The notes beneath the pieces were generated by a model. It did not search any database. It was not told the origin of the DNA and worked only from the letters and a program-made list of their open reading frames with translations. Positions 35,876 to 45,790 of a stretch of 64,000 bases of DNA are shown here, one piece after another (position 1 is the stretch's first letter; each line of letters starts with the position of its first letter). Source of the DNA: G963668345 sp965206025 (GTDB taxonomy: Bacteria > Acidobacteriota > Terriglobia > Bryobacterales > UBA6623); NCBI GenBank assembly GCA_965206025.1, contig CBDBIU010000004.1, forward strand, positions 2,108,001 through 2,172,000, written 5' to 3'. The translations under genes and the position numbers were made by a program.

Positions 35876-36075
35876 TCGCGCCACTCAGCTTTTCTACTGT
35901 GAAAATAGGCTTTGTCCGTGACATGAATCGCGTCACGGACCATGTTTTCATGCCACGGGGGTGTAGGCAGTTCATGGCGATTCACCAGCGACCGGCGGGA
36001 GTGGAGGCAAGTGCTCTCCGTCAGGGATGTAGGGCGCGCGATTATCGCGTCCACTTGCCCCGCAAACCGTAAGCC
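35876..36075 (+). repeat. dispersed repeat copy with an extra hairpin
   Basis: The right half shares GGGAGTGGA(A/G)GCAA, GGGATGTAGG and the GCGATT-TCGC pattern with 31903-32102. The left half has a perfect 9-bp stem GTCCGTGAC (35914-35922) / GTCACGGAC (35932-35940), absent from the other copies. The 318-bp gap 35820-36137 contains this and no gene. Confidence 0.6.
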
Positions 36076-36137
36076 GGACCCGCGAGGCCCGCTCCGCCAG
36101 GGGGTGACCGAGGTGCCGGGACGGTACAATTAGCCGC

Positions 36138-37115
36138 ATGAGCGATCAACCCTTCGGAGCGGCGATCATCGGGACCGCTCACGCGCACGCTATCGGCCAC
36201 CTCGACGCCATCCGCAAGTCGCGGAATTGGGACCTCGTCGCGGCGGCGGAGCCGAATCCCGAATTGCTGGCCAAAGCGAAAGCCAATGCCCGCTGGGACG
36301 GCGTCGCCTGGACTTCCGTGGATGCCCTGCTTACCGACGACCGTATTCAGATGGTGTGTGTCGAGACCGACCCTTTGGAGTGCCTGCCCTACGCGCTGCG
36401 CTCGATCGAAGCGGGCAAGCACGCCAAGATTGACAAGCCGCCGGGCATCGACTTTCAGCTATTGAAAAAGATCTTCGAGGAAGCCGAGCGGAAGCACCTG
36501 CTCATCCAAATGGGGTATGTCTATCGATACAACCCGGCCTTTCGGCTTGCCTATCGCGCGATTCAAGAAGGCTGGCTCGGGCCGATCCGCTCGGCCGTCT
36601 GCCAGATGAACGACAGGCTGGGCCCGGCCGGCCGGCGGCGTCTCGACCGATACCCCGGCGGGCAGTTTTACGAGATCTGCGGCCACATGCTCGATGCGCT
36701 CGTGTGGCTGCTCGGCGAGCCTTTGCGTGTCAGCTCGCTCCTGCGCCATAGCGACCCGGTCGACGACGAGTTGGAGGACGACGTCCAGGCCACGCTCGAG
36801 TTCGAACCGGCGCTGGCGGTCCTCAAAAGCAATACCCGGGATGGCGAACGCTACTTCTACCTATTCGGCGAGGCCGGCTCGATTCAGATCGATGCCCCCG
36901 ACCGTCCGAAGGTGCGACTGGCGTTAACGTCCCCGCACGGTGAGTTTTCCGCCGGCTTGCACCAAGTGCCCGTGGGGCCCTCGGTCCGTCTCATACCGGA
37001 CCTCGATGAGTTGGCAGGCGCCATTCGCGAGCGGCGCTTGGTGGAGTACTTCACTCCCGAACACGATCTGGCCGTCCAGCGAGTGTTGTTGGAGGCTTGC
37101 GGGGTGAAGGTTTAG
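36138..37115 (+). CDS. Gfo/Idh/MocA family oxidoreductase (GTAHxH variant)
   Basis: 325 aa. N-terminal AAIIGTAHAHAIGHLDAI replaces the usual GxGxxG Rossmann loop with a histidine-rich version seen in one subset of the family. Catalytic lysine motif is IDKPPG. Further features: 'LLIQMGYVYRYNPAFRLAYR', EICGHMLDALVWLLG. Cytoplasmic. Fifth family member in 27 kb; stands alone, with dispersed repeats on both sides. Confidence 0.85.
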   Translation: MSDQPFGAAIIGTAHAHAIGHLDAIRKSRNWDLVAAAEPNPELLAKAKANARWDGVAWTSVDALLTDDRIQMVCVETDPLECLPYALRSIEAGKHAKIDKPPGIDFQLLKKIFEEAERKHLLIQMGYVYRYNPAFRLAYRAIQEGWLGPIRSAVCQMNDRLGPAGRRRLDRYPGGQFYEICGHMLDALVWLLGEPLRVSSLLRHSDPVDDELEDDVQATLEFEPALAVLKSNTRDGERYFYLFGEAGSIQIDAPDRPKVRLALTSPHGEFSAGLHQVPVGPSVRLIPDLDELAGAIRERRLVEYFTPEHDLAVQRVLLEACGVKV

Positions 37116-37118
37116 CCC

Positions 37119-37182
37119 GCTTTTCTCACCAGGTGGCGAGGCGAAGTGCGTGAGAGGCCCGTCAGTACAAGCCGCGCGACGC
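37119..37182 (-). repeat. 64-bp dispersed repeat, copy 2
   Basis: Gap-free match to 9391-9454. The family terminus TAGCCCGCTTTTCTCACCA starts at 37113, overlapping the stop codon of the Gfo/Idh gene. Confidence 0.8.
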
Positions 37183-37192
37183 GCCGAAGCGG

Positions 37193-38380
37193 CTACAGCA
37201 GCCGGAAGTTAACTTCGACGTTGGCGCGGACTTTGACCGGAATACCGTCTTTCTTGCCGGGCACGAATTTCCACTCCTGGACGGCCTGGATCGCCTTTTC
37301 GTCCAGTCCGAGCCCCAGGCTGCGGACGACGCGAATATTGTGGGCTCGACCGTCCGGCCAAACCTGGATCGCCAGAACGACGGTGCCTTGATACTTGGCC
37401 TTGCGGGCCTCTTCCGAGTATTCGGGTTCAACCTTGTATGTCAGCCGGGGGGGCGAGACGCCGCCGCCAATCCGGAAGACACCGCCTCCGATCCCGCCTC
37501 CCGATCCGGGGCCTACCCCCGGGCCCCTGCCCGAGCCGACTCCCGTGCCTCTGCCCGTACCGATCCCGCCCCCGCTGCCCGGTCCCGCCGAAGGCGGCCC
37601 GATTCGGCTCAACGGGTCTCCGAAGACCGCCATGTTGATCCGCGGCACCTGAATATGGTCGGGCACGATCACGGTCGGCTCGACGGCCAATTCAGGATCG
37701 AGGTTCTTGGGCACGGGCGTGGGAGGAGCCAACTGCTTCAGATCGAACCGCGGCAGCTTTCCCTTGTTGGGGGGTAAAGGGCTGTTCTGGCCCCCTCCGC
37801 CCCCGCCCCCGGCGTCTCCCGGAGGCACGTTGCGAAGCTCGAGCAAATAGGGCGATAGGTCGAAGTCGAGAACAAGGTCGATCGAATCCCCGCTGATTCG
37901 CTGCAGAGCCGGGCCTGAGAACACGGTAAACAGCAAGATCACCGCCACGACATGGCCCGCGGCAGACCAACCCGCGCTTTGCTGCTTGTAGTCATAGGTG
38001 CCCCAGATGCTCTTGACCGCGATGGGCTTGGAGCTGAGCTTAAGCGGCGGAAGCTTCCTCTCCCGCATAAGGCTGCGGAAATACAGCTTCAGCGAACGGT
38101 ACCAAGGATCTCCAACGGATTCGATCACCAACCGGCTGATGCCGGCTTCATCGCTCGCCGCCAAACTCCGGCGGTCGTAGCGGCGAACTCGGGGTAGCGT
38201 GCGCTTTCCCCGGAAAAGCTCGTTGAGCTGCCGGCCGAGAGAGACAAACCAGGACTCGTGAATCGAGGCCACCAACAACGAACTGAATGCACCCTCGTCT
38301 TGCTGACCACCCGAACCCAGAGCGTCACCGCGGGCGCTACGTACGTCCGTCGGGGTCGGTCTTTTCTCCAAGGTCGGCAT
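37193..38380 (-). CDS. TonB family energy transducer with glycine-rich linker
   Basis: 395 aa. About 140 cytoplasmic residues precede one membrane helix (GHVVAVILLFTVFSGPAL), unusually long for TonB. A periplasmic linker rich in Gly/Pro ('GSGGGIGTGRGTGVGSGRGP') replaces the usual Pro-Lys spacer. The C-terminal TonB domain is clear: 'YSEEARKAKYQGTVVLAIQV', VVRSLGLGLDEKAI, 'AVQEWKFVPGKKDGIPV'. It would couple proton-motive force to outer-membrane receptors; no ExbB/ExbD genes are nearby. Confidence 0.87.
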   Translation of the reverse strand: MPTLEKRPTPTDVRSARGDALGSGGQQDEGAFSSLLVASIHESWFVSLGRQLNELFRGKRTLPRVRRYDRRSLAASDEAGISRLVIESVGDPWYRSLKLYFRSLMRERKLPPLKLSSKPIAVKSIWGTYDYKQQSAGWSAAGHVVAVILLFTVFSGPALQRISGDSIDLVLDFDLSPYLLELRNVPPGDAGGGGGGGQNSPLPPNKGKLPRFDLKQLAPPTPVPKNLDPELAVEPTVIVPDHIQVPRINMAVFGDPLSRIGPPSAGPGSGGGIGTGRGTGVGSGRGPGVGPGSGGGIGGGVFRIGGGVSPPRLTYKVEPEYSEEARKAKYQGTVVLAIQVWPDGRAHNIRVVRSLGLGLDEKAIQAVQEWKFVPGKKDGIPVKVRANVEVNFRLL

Positions 38381-38779
38381 GGGTAAAGGCGTAGCGTCGG
38401 CAACCGTCCGCGCTACTTAGGACGGCGAGCCTAGGCGCTCGGTTACAGGGATCCTCTACAGATCGACCTACCGTAGCCTTCTTAAGACCAATTTAGCATG
38501 TTAGCGGCTACTCCGAGCCTCAGGCAAGGGCCGGTAGGGGCGAGGAGGCGGAACCTGCGGCGAACAGAGCAGCATCCGCCATGGTGCCGGCAAGGCCACA
38601 CAACCACAAGGGCCTTCTGGCGGCAACCGAGGTCATTTTCGTTCTTGACCGCGGCCCCACGCCCTCCAGGGGCACGAATCGGTCCGCTTCTCACGTGCAG
38701 GGGGCCGCGCCCTTGCGGGCGCGGCCCTGTTCGGACGTGATCTGCCTGAAACCGCACCCTCGTGGGCGCGGTTTCAGGA
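38381..38779. other. intergenic region with two strong hairpins after topA
   Basis: 399 bp. Two perfect 11-bp stems: GGGCCGCGCCC/GGGCGCGGCCC (38702-38727) and CCTGAAACCGC/GCGGTTTCAGG (38745-38778). The second begins 1 bp after the topA stop on the minus strand and could end transcription or protect the mRNA end, although no U-run follows. The remainder shows no gene. Confidence 0.55.
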
Positions 38780-41224
38780 CTACGACGCCGCTTCGACCGC
38801 CGGCATCTTGTGTTTGCACTCGCCGTTAGGACACTGCAGTCGAGAGCCGGTCTTGAGGTTCTTTTCTTCCATATATGGGCTGCCGCACTCGGGACAGGTT
38901 ACAGCCACGGGCTTGCTCCAGGCGGTGAAATCGCAGTCGGGGTAGCGGCTGCAGCCGTAGAAGGTTCGACCGCGCCGCGAGCGCCGCTGGACCACCTCGC
39001 CCTCGCAACCCGCCTTGGGGCACGCCACCCCGATGGTGTTCTGCTTGACGTATTTACACGCCGGATAGTTGCCGCAAGCCGTGAACTCGCCGTAACGGCC
39101 TGTCTTCTGGACCAGATTGTTGCCGCACTGGGGGCACTTCTCGTCCAATTGGACGTCGGGTTTCTTGGCTTCTCGGTCGACGGGCTTGGTGGTCTTACAG
39201 TCCGGGTAGCCGGTGCAAGCAAAGAACGTGCCGAAGCGGCCCCGCTTGAGCGTCATCGTGCGCCCGCAGTTGGGGCAGTACTCGGGCTCGCCTTCGACTT
39301 TAGAGAGGTCCGCCGTGTCGACGTTGGGAAGATCGGCCTCCAGCTCTCGGGTGTTGGTGCAATCGGGATAGCCGCTGCAGGCGATAAAGCTGCCGTGGCG
39401 GCCCCAGCGAATGACCATCGGTTTGCCGCACTTCTCACAGACCAGGTCGGTCGGCCGCTCGAGCCGCTTCATGTCGGTCATGGTCTTGGCCGCGGCGTCG
39501 AGGTCTTTCGAGAATTTGTCGTAGAAGGCGGCCAGCGATTCACGCCAGTTGCGCTTGCCTTCCTCGATCTCGTCGAGCTCCTCTTCCATCCTGGCGGTGT
39601 AGGCGACGTCGAAGATGTCGTCGAAGCTCTCCAACAGCAGCTGGGTGACCACCTGTCCCAACTCGGTGGGGATGAAGCGCCCTCGGGTCTTCTTGACGTA
39701 TTCGCGATCCTGGATAGTTGAAAGGATGGCCGCGTAGGTCGAAGGACGCCCGACGCCCTGCGCCTCGAGCTCTCTGACCAAGGTCGCCTCGCTATAGCGC
39801 GGAGGCGGCTCGGTGAAGTGCTGCTCGGGATCCAGCTTCTTGAGTTCGAGCGCGTCGCCTTGCGCTACGGCGGGCAGTTTGTGCTTGAGGTCTTCCTCGT
39901 CCTCGTCCTTCTGGTCCTTGCCTTCCAGGTAGACCACGCGAAAACCGTCGAACTTGAGCACCGATCCCGTGGCGCGGAACGAGTAAAGCGCTTCGTCCGC
40001 GCCCTTGGCGCTGATCTCGATGGTCGTCTGGTCGAAGAGCGCCGGATTCATCTGCGAGGCGACGAATCGCTTCCAGATCAGCGCATAGACTTTCAGTTCG
40101 TCCTCGCCGAGTTTCCCCTTGAGGGAATCCGGCGTGCGAGCGACCGACGTGGGGCGGATGGCTTCATGGGCGTCTTGGGCCGCTTTTTTCGTCTTGTAGA
40201 CGTTCGCCGAGGGCGGCAAATATTGTTCGCCGTAGCGCTGCTTGACGTAGTCGCGGCATTCGGCCAAAGCATCGTCGGAGACGCGGGTCGAGTCGGTGCG
40301 CATGTAGGTAATCAAACCCACCGCCCCTTCCTTGCCGAGTTCAATGCCTTCGTAGAGCCGCTGCGCCATCATCATGGTGCGCTTGACGCTGAAGCGGACC
40401 TTGCGCGCGGCTTCTTGCTGCATGGTCGAGGTGATGAAGGGGGCGACGGGATTGCGTTTTTTCTCTTTGGTGGCGACGGACTCGACGAGGAAACTTGCCT
40501 TGGCGAGCGCCTCAACGATCTGCGTGGCGGTTTTTTCGTCGCCGACCTCGATGCTTTCCTTGTTGCGGCGGGTCAAGCGTGCGGCAAACATGGGCGGGGC
40601 CTTTGCCCGCAGGCGAGCCTCTATCGTCCAGTATTCCTTCGTCTTGAAAGCACGGATCTCCTGCTCGCGCTGCACGACAAGTCTTAGCGCAACGCTTTGC
40701 ACCCGTCCGGCCGACAATCCTCGGCGGACCTTGTCCCATAGCAGCGGCGAGATCTTGTAGCCGACCAGGCGGTCCAAGATGCGCCGGGCCTGCTGCGCGT
40801 CCACCAGATCCAGGTTGATCGATATCGGGTTCTCGAAGGCCTTGCGGACGCTCTTCTGGGTGATCTCGTTGAACAGAACGCGATAAACCTTCAGGGTCTT
40901 GTTGCGTTTCCCTTGCAGGACCTCGGCAAGGTGGTAGCAGATGGCCTCGCCCTCGCGGTCGGGGTCGGCGGCCAGGTAAACGGCGGACGCCTTGCGGGCC
41001 TGCTTGCGGAGCTCGTCAATCAGGGCCTTCTTCCCCTCGATAACCTCGTAGGTCGGCTCGAAGTCGCGTTCGACGTCGACCGCCAGATCCTTTTTGGGCA
41101 GATCTTGGACGTGTCCCAGCGAGGCCTTGACGACGTATCCCTTGCCCAGATAGCGATTGATCGTCCTCGCCTTAGCCGGCGATTCGACGATGACCAGCGC
41201 TTGTCCTGTCGATTCTTTTGCCAT
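38780..41224 (-). CDS. topA: DNA topoisomerase I
   Basis: 814 aa. TOPRIM domain at the N-terminus (ALVIVESPAKARTINRYLG; AADPDREGEAI), type IA core with active-site tyrosine in GLITYMRTDSTRVS, 'GRPSTYAAILSTIQDREYVK'. Five C-terminal zinc-ribbon modules follow (CEKCG..C..C, CPNCG, CPQCG, CPKAGC, CPECG). Relaxes negatively supercoiled DNA. Followed downstream by hairpins; 20 bp after dprA on the same strand, a common pairing. Confidence 0.97.
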   Translation of the reverse strand: MAKESTGQALVIVESPAKARTINRYLGKGYVVKASLGHVQDLPKKDLAVDVERDFEPTYEVIEGKKALIDELRKQARKASAVYLAADPDREGEAICYHLAEVLQGKRNKTLKVYRVLFNEITQKSVRKAFENPISINLDLVDAQQARRILDRLVGYKISPLLWDKVRRGLSAGRVQSVALRLVVQREQEIRAFKTKEYWTIEARLRAKAPPMFAARLTRRNKESIEVGDEKTATQIVEALAKASFLVESVATKEKKRNPVAPFITSTMQQEAARKVRFSVKRTMMMAQRLYEGIELGKEGAVGLITYMRTDSTRVSDDALAECRDYVKQRYGEQYLPPSANVYKTKKAAQDAHEAIRPTSVARTPDSLKGKLGEDELKVYALIWKRFVASQMNPALFDQTTIEISAKGADEALYSFRATGSVLKFDGFRVVYLEGKDQKDEDEEDLKHKLPAVAQGDALELKKLDPEQHFTEPPPRYSEATLVRELEAQGVGRPSTYAAILSTIQDREYVKKTRGRFIPTELGQVVTQLLLESFDDIFDVAYTARMEEELDEIEEGKRNWRESLAAFYDKFSKDLDAAAKTMTDMKRLERPTDLVCEKCGKPMVIRWGRHGSFIACSGYPDCTNTRELEADLPNVDTADLSKVEGEPEYCPNCGRTMTLKRGRFGTFFACTGYPDCKTTKPVDREAKKPDVQLDEKCPQCGNNLVQKTGRYGEFTACGNYPACKYVKQNTIGVACPKAGCEGEVVQRRSRRGRTFYGCSRYPDCDFTAWSKPVAVTCPECGSPYMEEKNLKTGSRLQCPNGECKHKMPAVEAAS

Positions 41225-41244
41225 AGTTTTCCGTAGCAGCGGGT

Positions 41245-42417
41245 TCAGGAAGACCAGACCCGAACGAAATGTTTTCCGGGCAGTTGCTTGGCCAGCCCGA
41301 AAAGCTCCAGCTCACTGAGCGCGGACAGGATTTCCGAAGCCGAGTGATCTTCGTAGTGACGAATGACCTCGTCGATGTGCATCGAAGAGTCGACGCGCAA
41401 CAGCGAAAACAACTGCTTGGCCAGCCTGGAAAGCGAGTCCTGCCAAATGGATGCTTGGGCGGGGGAAGAAGTTTCATCCCCTGCTTCGGCCGGGTCCGGT
41501 TTCGCCGCCCGCGCCAGCTCCCGGCGAACGTCCAGAGGTAAATCTTCTAGCACATCGGTCGGCTCCTGGACAAGTTTGGCGCCTTGCTTGATGAGCAAGT
41601 TCGGACCCCAGCTTTGCTTGGAAACGATATTGCCCGGCACGGCGAACACCTCACGCCCCTGGTCGAGGGCCAGTCGCGCGGTAATCAGCGAGCCGCTGTA
41701 CTGCGCCCCCTCTACTACGATAACTCCTAAGCTGAGTCCACTAATAATGCGGTTGCGGATCGGAAAGTTCTGCGGGAACGCCGTCGCGCCCAGACGGAAT
41801 TCCGAGACGATGAGCCCGCCCTTCACAATTCGCTGCGCCAACTTCTCATTCTCTCGCGGATAGACGACGTCAACGCCGCAGCCAAGCACGGCGATCGTGC
41901 TCCCTCCGGCGTCGAGCGCCCCCCGGTGAGCCAAGCTATCGACTCCGCGGGCCATGCCGCTGACCACGACCAAGCCGGTCTCGACTAACTCGCGGCCTAG
42001 TTTCTGAGCCACCGACATGCCGTAGGGCGAAGGACGCCGCGAACCCACAACGGCAAGGTTGTGGCCCTCCAGCAGCTCCGCCCGCCCCCTGGCGTAAAGC
42101 AAGATCGGCGGATCGAAAATCTCCTTCAGTCGCCGCGGGTAGCGCGGATCCTGGTAGGAGACTATTTCTATCCCCGCCTGACGCGCCTTATCCAGTTCCG
42201 CGCCGGCATCTTCAAAAGTAATGCCCGAGTGGATCGCCTCCGCTATGGCGGCTCGCAGGCCGCAGGATTTCAGTTCACTTAGCGAGGCGTGGAAAACGGC
42301 CTGAGGGTTTCCAAACGATCGAACCAGCTTAAGCGCGTTCCGGGCGCCAAGCCCCGGAATTAAGTGTAACCCCAGCCAGTAAAGCTGCGTTTCCCGGCCG
42401 GATGAAGCGGTAGCCAT
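41245..42417 (-). CDS. dprA: DNA-processing protein DprA
   Basis: 390 aa. N-terminal helix-hairpin-helix region (IPGLGARNALKLVRSFG), then the Rossmann-like DprA core: VVGSRRPSPYGM, VVSGMARGVDSLAHRGAL, STIAVLGCGVDVVYP, 'FAVPGNIVSKQSWGPNLLIK'. C-terminal winged-helix (about 320-385). Loads RecA on incoming single-stranded DNA in transformation. Upstream of topA in one unit. Confidence 0.96.
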   Translation of the reverse strand: MATASSGRETQLYWLGLHLIPGLGARNALKLVRSFGNPQAVFHASLSELKSCGLRAAIAEAIHSGITFEDAGAELDKARQAGIEIVSYQDPRYPRRLKEIFDPPILLYARGRAELLEGHNLAVVGSRRPSPYGMSVAQKLGRELVETGLVVVSGMARGVDSLAHRGALDAGGSTIAVLGCGVDVVYPRENEKLAQRIVKGGLIVSEFRLGATAFPQNFPIRNRIISGLSLGVIVVEGAQYSGSLITARLALDQGREVFAVPGNIVSKQSWGPNLLIKQGAKLVQEPTDVLEDLPLDVRRELARAAKPDPAEAGDETSSPAQASIWQDSLSRLAKQLFSLLRVDSSMHIDEVIRHYEDHSASEILSALSELELFGLAKQLPGKHFVRVWSS

Positions 42418-42490
42418 CCAGCGTCTGAAGCTACGAATCTATCAGGAGTAGAGACCGCTCCGCAAGCAGGGGTGCCTGACCCGGACGCGG

Positions 42491-43390
42491 TCACGCGTTC
42501 TCGCCGCTTAGGATCTGGGTCACCGCGGGGAACTCGCGAAGTTCCGAGTAGTGGAGGACGCGAGCCGGCTCACCGCCTTGTTCGTCGCTGATCGGCGTCG
42601 GGCGCCGCAAGATAAACTCCGCGTAGTCGAAACGATTGTAGGCAATGTGCGCCATCTCCAGGCGATCGATCGCCTTCGCTTCGCCGCTGTCGAAATCCGG
42701 AACCAGCAGGGGGCCGGTGTCCACCTGAAACGAGGAGTTCTCGGGGCGGAAGTTCATCGTCTTGATCGGATACTCGAGCACGTAACTCAGACCACGCGCC
42801 TCTTCATGAATCTGGGTGCGCCCGTTGAGGGGAACGTTGTTGCCGGTCGCGTCATTCACGGCGGCGGGTGTTTCGAGCACACGGCTCCGCGGGAACCGGA
42901 CGATGTCGATCTCGAGCGATTGAAACGTGTCGCTGACCGGATGGCTACGATGAGATTCTCCGTCATAGGTGCTCGCGCGTCCCATTTGACGCTCTTCGGT
43001 GAGTGAATAGATATTGCGGTATTCCCGGCTGGGGATTTGAAACAGTTCCTTTTCGGCGTACACCCACTCGGAGCGGCAAGGGGCGATGAGCACGAACTGT
43101 TCGGAAGCGCCCGTCGCCTCGTCGATCACGTCGGCAATCGCCTCCAACTGGATCCGCGCTTTGTTGCCGAGAGGAATGTTGTGGCGGGAATTGGGGCGTG
43201 GGTCGGTGCGGGGCGGCAGGTCCCAGGTCATATAGGACGATGCGAAGTTGCAAGCCGGTTTGTCGGCCGTCGGCGAGGCCGCCTTTGTCGCTCCAGGCTC
43301 GGACTCCGGCCCGCCGCAAGCCAGCGCGACCAATGAGGGTCCTACGGCGGTAATCTTCGCTATTCCGGCGTGAAAGCGTCGTCGGGTCAT
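42491..43390 (-). CDS. hypothetical lipoprotein
   Basis: 299 aa, not recognised. N-terminal MTRRRF plus a hydrophobic segment ending VALACGG looks like a lipobox, so probably membrane-anchored. The rest is a single domain with 'YMTWDLPPRTDPRPNSRHNI' and 'RIQLEAIADVIDEATGASEQ', and several prolines. Its reading frame is well used and has no stops, but no catalytic motif is visible. Between dprA and the SPATA20-like gene on the same strand. Confidence 0.72.
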   Translation of the reverse strand: MTRRRFHAGIAKITAVGPSLVALACGGPESEPGATKAASPTADKPACNFASSYMTWDLPPRTDPRPNSRHNIPLGNKARIQLEAIADVIDEATGASEQFVLIAPCRSEWVYAEKELFQIPSREYRNIYSLTEERQMGRASTYDGESHRSHPVSDTFQSLEIDIVRFPRSRVLETPAAVNDATGNNVPLNGRTQIHEEARGLSYVLEYPIKTMNFRPENSSFQVDTGPLLVPDFDSGEAKAIDRLEMAHIAYNRFDYAEFILRRPTPISDEQGGEPARVLHYSELREFPAVTQILSGENA

Positions 43391-43505
43391 GGTATTTGCC
43401 TCCAGCGGGTCCGTTCCGTGGAGGGGATTGTAGCATGTAGCGAAGATGTCCAGTGCTCCGCAAAGCTTGTATAAACACCTTTGCCTGGTGATGAACCGCG
43501 GCGAG

Positions 43506-45635
43506 TTAGGACTGCCGCCCGGCCTCCTTCTGCAACTGTTCCCTCAACTCCCGCGGGTTTGCCGTCGGCTTCTGACAGGTGAAATTGCGGCAAACGTAGG
43601 CGCTAGGTTTGCCGTCGATTTGCGGGCGGTTTGCAAGCAGCGGTATTCGCTTGGGCGCTTCAGAATTGCCGGGGTCCAGACGCGCCACGATCTTATTGGG
43701 AAGGTACGTCTGGTACACCGCGCGCAGCAACTCTTTTGTTCCCGAATCGCCGCGGGATCCGACGATAGCGATCTCTTCAAAACCTTGATGCCAGGCTTCG
43801 ACGCCACTGAGCAGCCGCTCGTGCTGGAAAGGCGAGCGCATCGCTTCACCGCCCGCGAAGACGCGGATGATCTGCTCGGCCTTTTGCCTCAGGGTGCCGC
43901 GATCGAGCAGAATACTGAGTTTTTGGAGGTTCCCGAGCATCACGGAGTTGCCGGATGGAATCGCGCCGTCGGTTGCGGTCTTGGCGCGGACGATCAGCTC
44001 CTCGTGATCCGAAGCGGTGAAGAAGAACCCGCCGCCGGCTTCGTCCCAGTAGTATTCGACGGCGGTATCGAGCAACTGCTCGGCGGCATCGACCCAGCGC
44101 AGCTCTCCACTCCATTCGTAAAGCGCCAGTAGGCCTTCGATCAGAAACGCATAGTCGGTGATGTAGGCTTTCAGTCGCGCCCGGCCCTTGCCGTAGGTAG
44201 CTAACAAGCGGCGGTCGCGCAGCATGGCGTCGAGAATGAACTCGCCCGCCCGCGTCGCGGCCTCACCATAGCGGCGCTCCTCGAGCACGGCCGCCCCTTT
44301 GGCCAGCGCGGCGATCATCAGGCCATTCCATCCGGTGAGGACCTTGTCGTCGAGACCGGGACGCACTCGCTCTTGGCGAGCTGCGAATAACTTTTGCCGA
44401 ACTTCGGCGACCGCCTTTTCCACCTTCGCCCGATCGAGGCCGTGGAGCTTGGCGATGACTTCGATCGGACGGTCGGCTTGCAGAATGTTTTTCGGCCCCG
44501 CCGGGACGTGTGCGTCCCCGGGATGGTCCCAATTGCCGAGTTCGGTCACGTCGTAATGGGAAGCGAACCAGCGGCCGGCCTTTTCCCCGGCGATTTGGAG
44601 AACCTGCTCCAAGGTCCAGATATAGAATTTGCCCTCCACCCCCTCGCTGTCAGCGTCTTCGCTGGAGTAAAAGGCGCCTTCCGGGCTGCGCAGGTCCCGC
44701 AAGACGTACTCGAAAATGCCGCGTGCCTTCTCCTCGAAAAGCTTTTTGAGTTCGGGCCGTTCCGTCGCCTGAAGGCCATCGAGGTAAATGGAGCTGACCA
44801 GCGCCTGGTCGTAGAGCATTTTTTCAAAATGCGGCACCAGCCATTTAGGGTCGGTCGAGTAACGGTGGATGCCGCCGCCGAGATGGTCGTAGATACCGCC
44901 GTGACCCATCTTCTCGAGCGTCAACTCGACGGCGCTGTGGTAAGGCTCGTAGCCGGAGTGGCGGTGCTCCCGCAGCAGCAGGTCCATCGACAGGCTGGGC
45001 GGGAACTTGTTCGCTCCACTTGACAGACCCCCCAGCGAGCTGTCGAACGCCCGCCAGAGCTGTTCGGCGGCCTCGCTGACCCCGGACCGCGGAAGGACTT
45101 CACCGCCTTCTCCCGGCTCGTGCATTTCCTGCATGGCGGAGGCGACTTTGTCGCCGTCGGCCTCCAGCGCGGGACCCCTCTGTTTCCAGGCCTCGGCTAG
45201 ATGCGACAGCAGGGTTTTGAATCCGGGACGGCCGTACATGCCTTCCTTGGGGAAGTAGGTTCCCGCGTAGACTGGCTTCAACGTGGGGCTCAGAAACACA
45301 CTCATGGGCCAGCCCCCATGCCCTCCTGTGTAGAGCATCGTGGCCGTCATGTAGATTTCGTCCAGGTCGGGCCGTTCTTCACGGTCCACCTTGATGGAGA
45401 TGAAGTCGCGGTTCAAAAGCTCGGCCACGTCCTCCTGCTCGAAGCTTTCATGCTCCATGACGTGACACCAATGACAGGCGGCGTAACCGATGCTAAGAAA
45501 GATCAGCTTGTTTTCTTCGCGCGCCCGGCCGAGAGCTTCCTCGCCCCAGGGATGCCAGTTGACCGGGTTGTGTGCGTGCTGGAGCAGGTAAGGACTGGTT
45601 TCGTGAACGAGCTGGTTGGTGTGTTTCGGCTCCAT
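43506..45635 (-). CDS. thioredoxin-domain protein of the SPATA20/YyaL family (DUF255)
   Basis: 709 aa from ATG 45635 (MEPKHTNQLVHETSPYLLQH); ATG 45650 is a possible alternative, while the frame upstream to 45899 looks noncoding. N-terminal thioredoxin-like domain with CHWCHVMEHESFE and 'GGWPMSVFLSPTLKPVYAGT', then an (alpha/alpha)-barrel related to N-acylglucosamine epimerases ('HFEKMLYDQALVSSIYLDGL', 'LTGWNGLMIAALAKGAAVLE'). Widespread family, function poorly known. Complete length. Confidence 0.93.
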   Translation of the reverse strand: MEPKHTNQLVHETSPYLLQHAHNPVNWHPWGEEALGRAREENKLIFLSIGYAACHWCHVMEHESFEQEDVAELLNRDFISIKVDREERPDLDEIYMTATMLYTGGHGGWPMSVFLSPTLKPVYAGTYFPKEGMYGRPGFKTLLSHLAEAWKQRGPALEADGDKVASAMQEMHEPGEGGEVLPRSGVSEAAEQLWRAFDSSLGGLSSGANKFPPSLSMDLLLREHRHSGYEPYHSAVELTLEKMGHGGIYDHLGGGIHRYSTDPKWLVPHFEKMLYDQALVSSIYLDGLQATERPELKKLFEEKARGIFEYVLRDLRSPEGAFYSSEDADSEGVEGKFYIWTLEQVLQIAGEKAGRWFASHYDVTELGNWDHPGDAHVPAGPKNILQADRPIEVIAKLHGLDRAKVEKAVAEVRQKLFAARQERVRPGLDDKVLTGWNGLMIAALAKGAAVLEERRYGEAATRAGEFILDAMLRDRRLLATYGKGRARLKAYITDYAFLIEGLLALYEWSGELRWVDAAEQLLDTAVEYYWDEAGGGFFFTASDHEELIVRAKTATDGAIPSGNSVMLGNLQKLSILLDRGTLRQKAEQIIRVFAGGEAMRSPFQHERLLSGVEAWHQGFEEIAIVGSRGDSGTKELLRAVYQTYLPNKIVARLDPGNSEAPKRIPLLANRPQIDGKPSAYVCRNFTCQKPTANPRELREQLQKEAGRQS

Positions 45636-45688
45636 TATCCTATGGATCATAGCAAGGGAATGTCGGAGGAGGAGCCGATGCCGATTGC

Positions 45689-45790
45689 CTGCTTCGACCG
45701 TCAGCCGCGGCCCCGACATGCTGTACGCTGGGGGGGGTGTACACGAGCCGTGGCCGCCGGGCCGTTCAGCCTTCTCACCGCGGCCGCGGT
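45689..45790 (+). repeat. MITE-like dispersed repeat, truncated copy joined to the IS630 gene
   Basis: Shares CCGACAT-CTGTACGCTGGG with 31903-32102, and GTGTACAC plus GCCGCCGGGCC with 27001-27190. It ends in GGTGAGA inside the last codons of the IS630 transposase rather than in the full family terminus. Confidence 0.68.
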
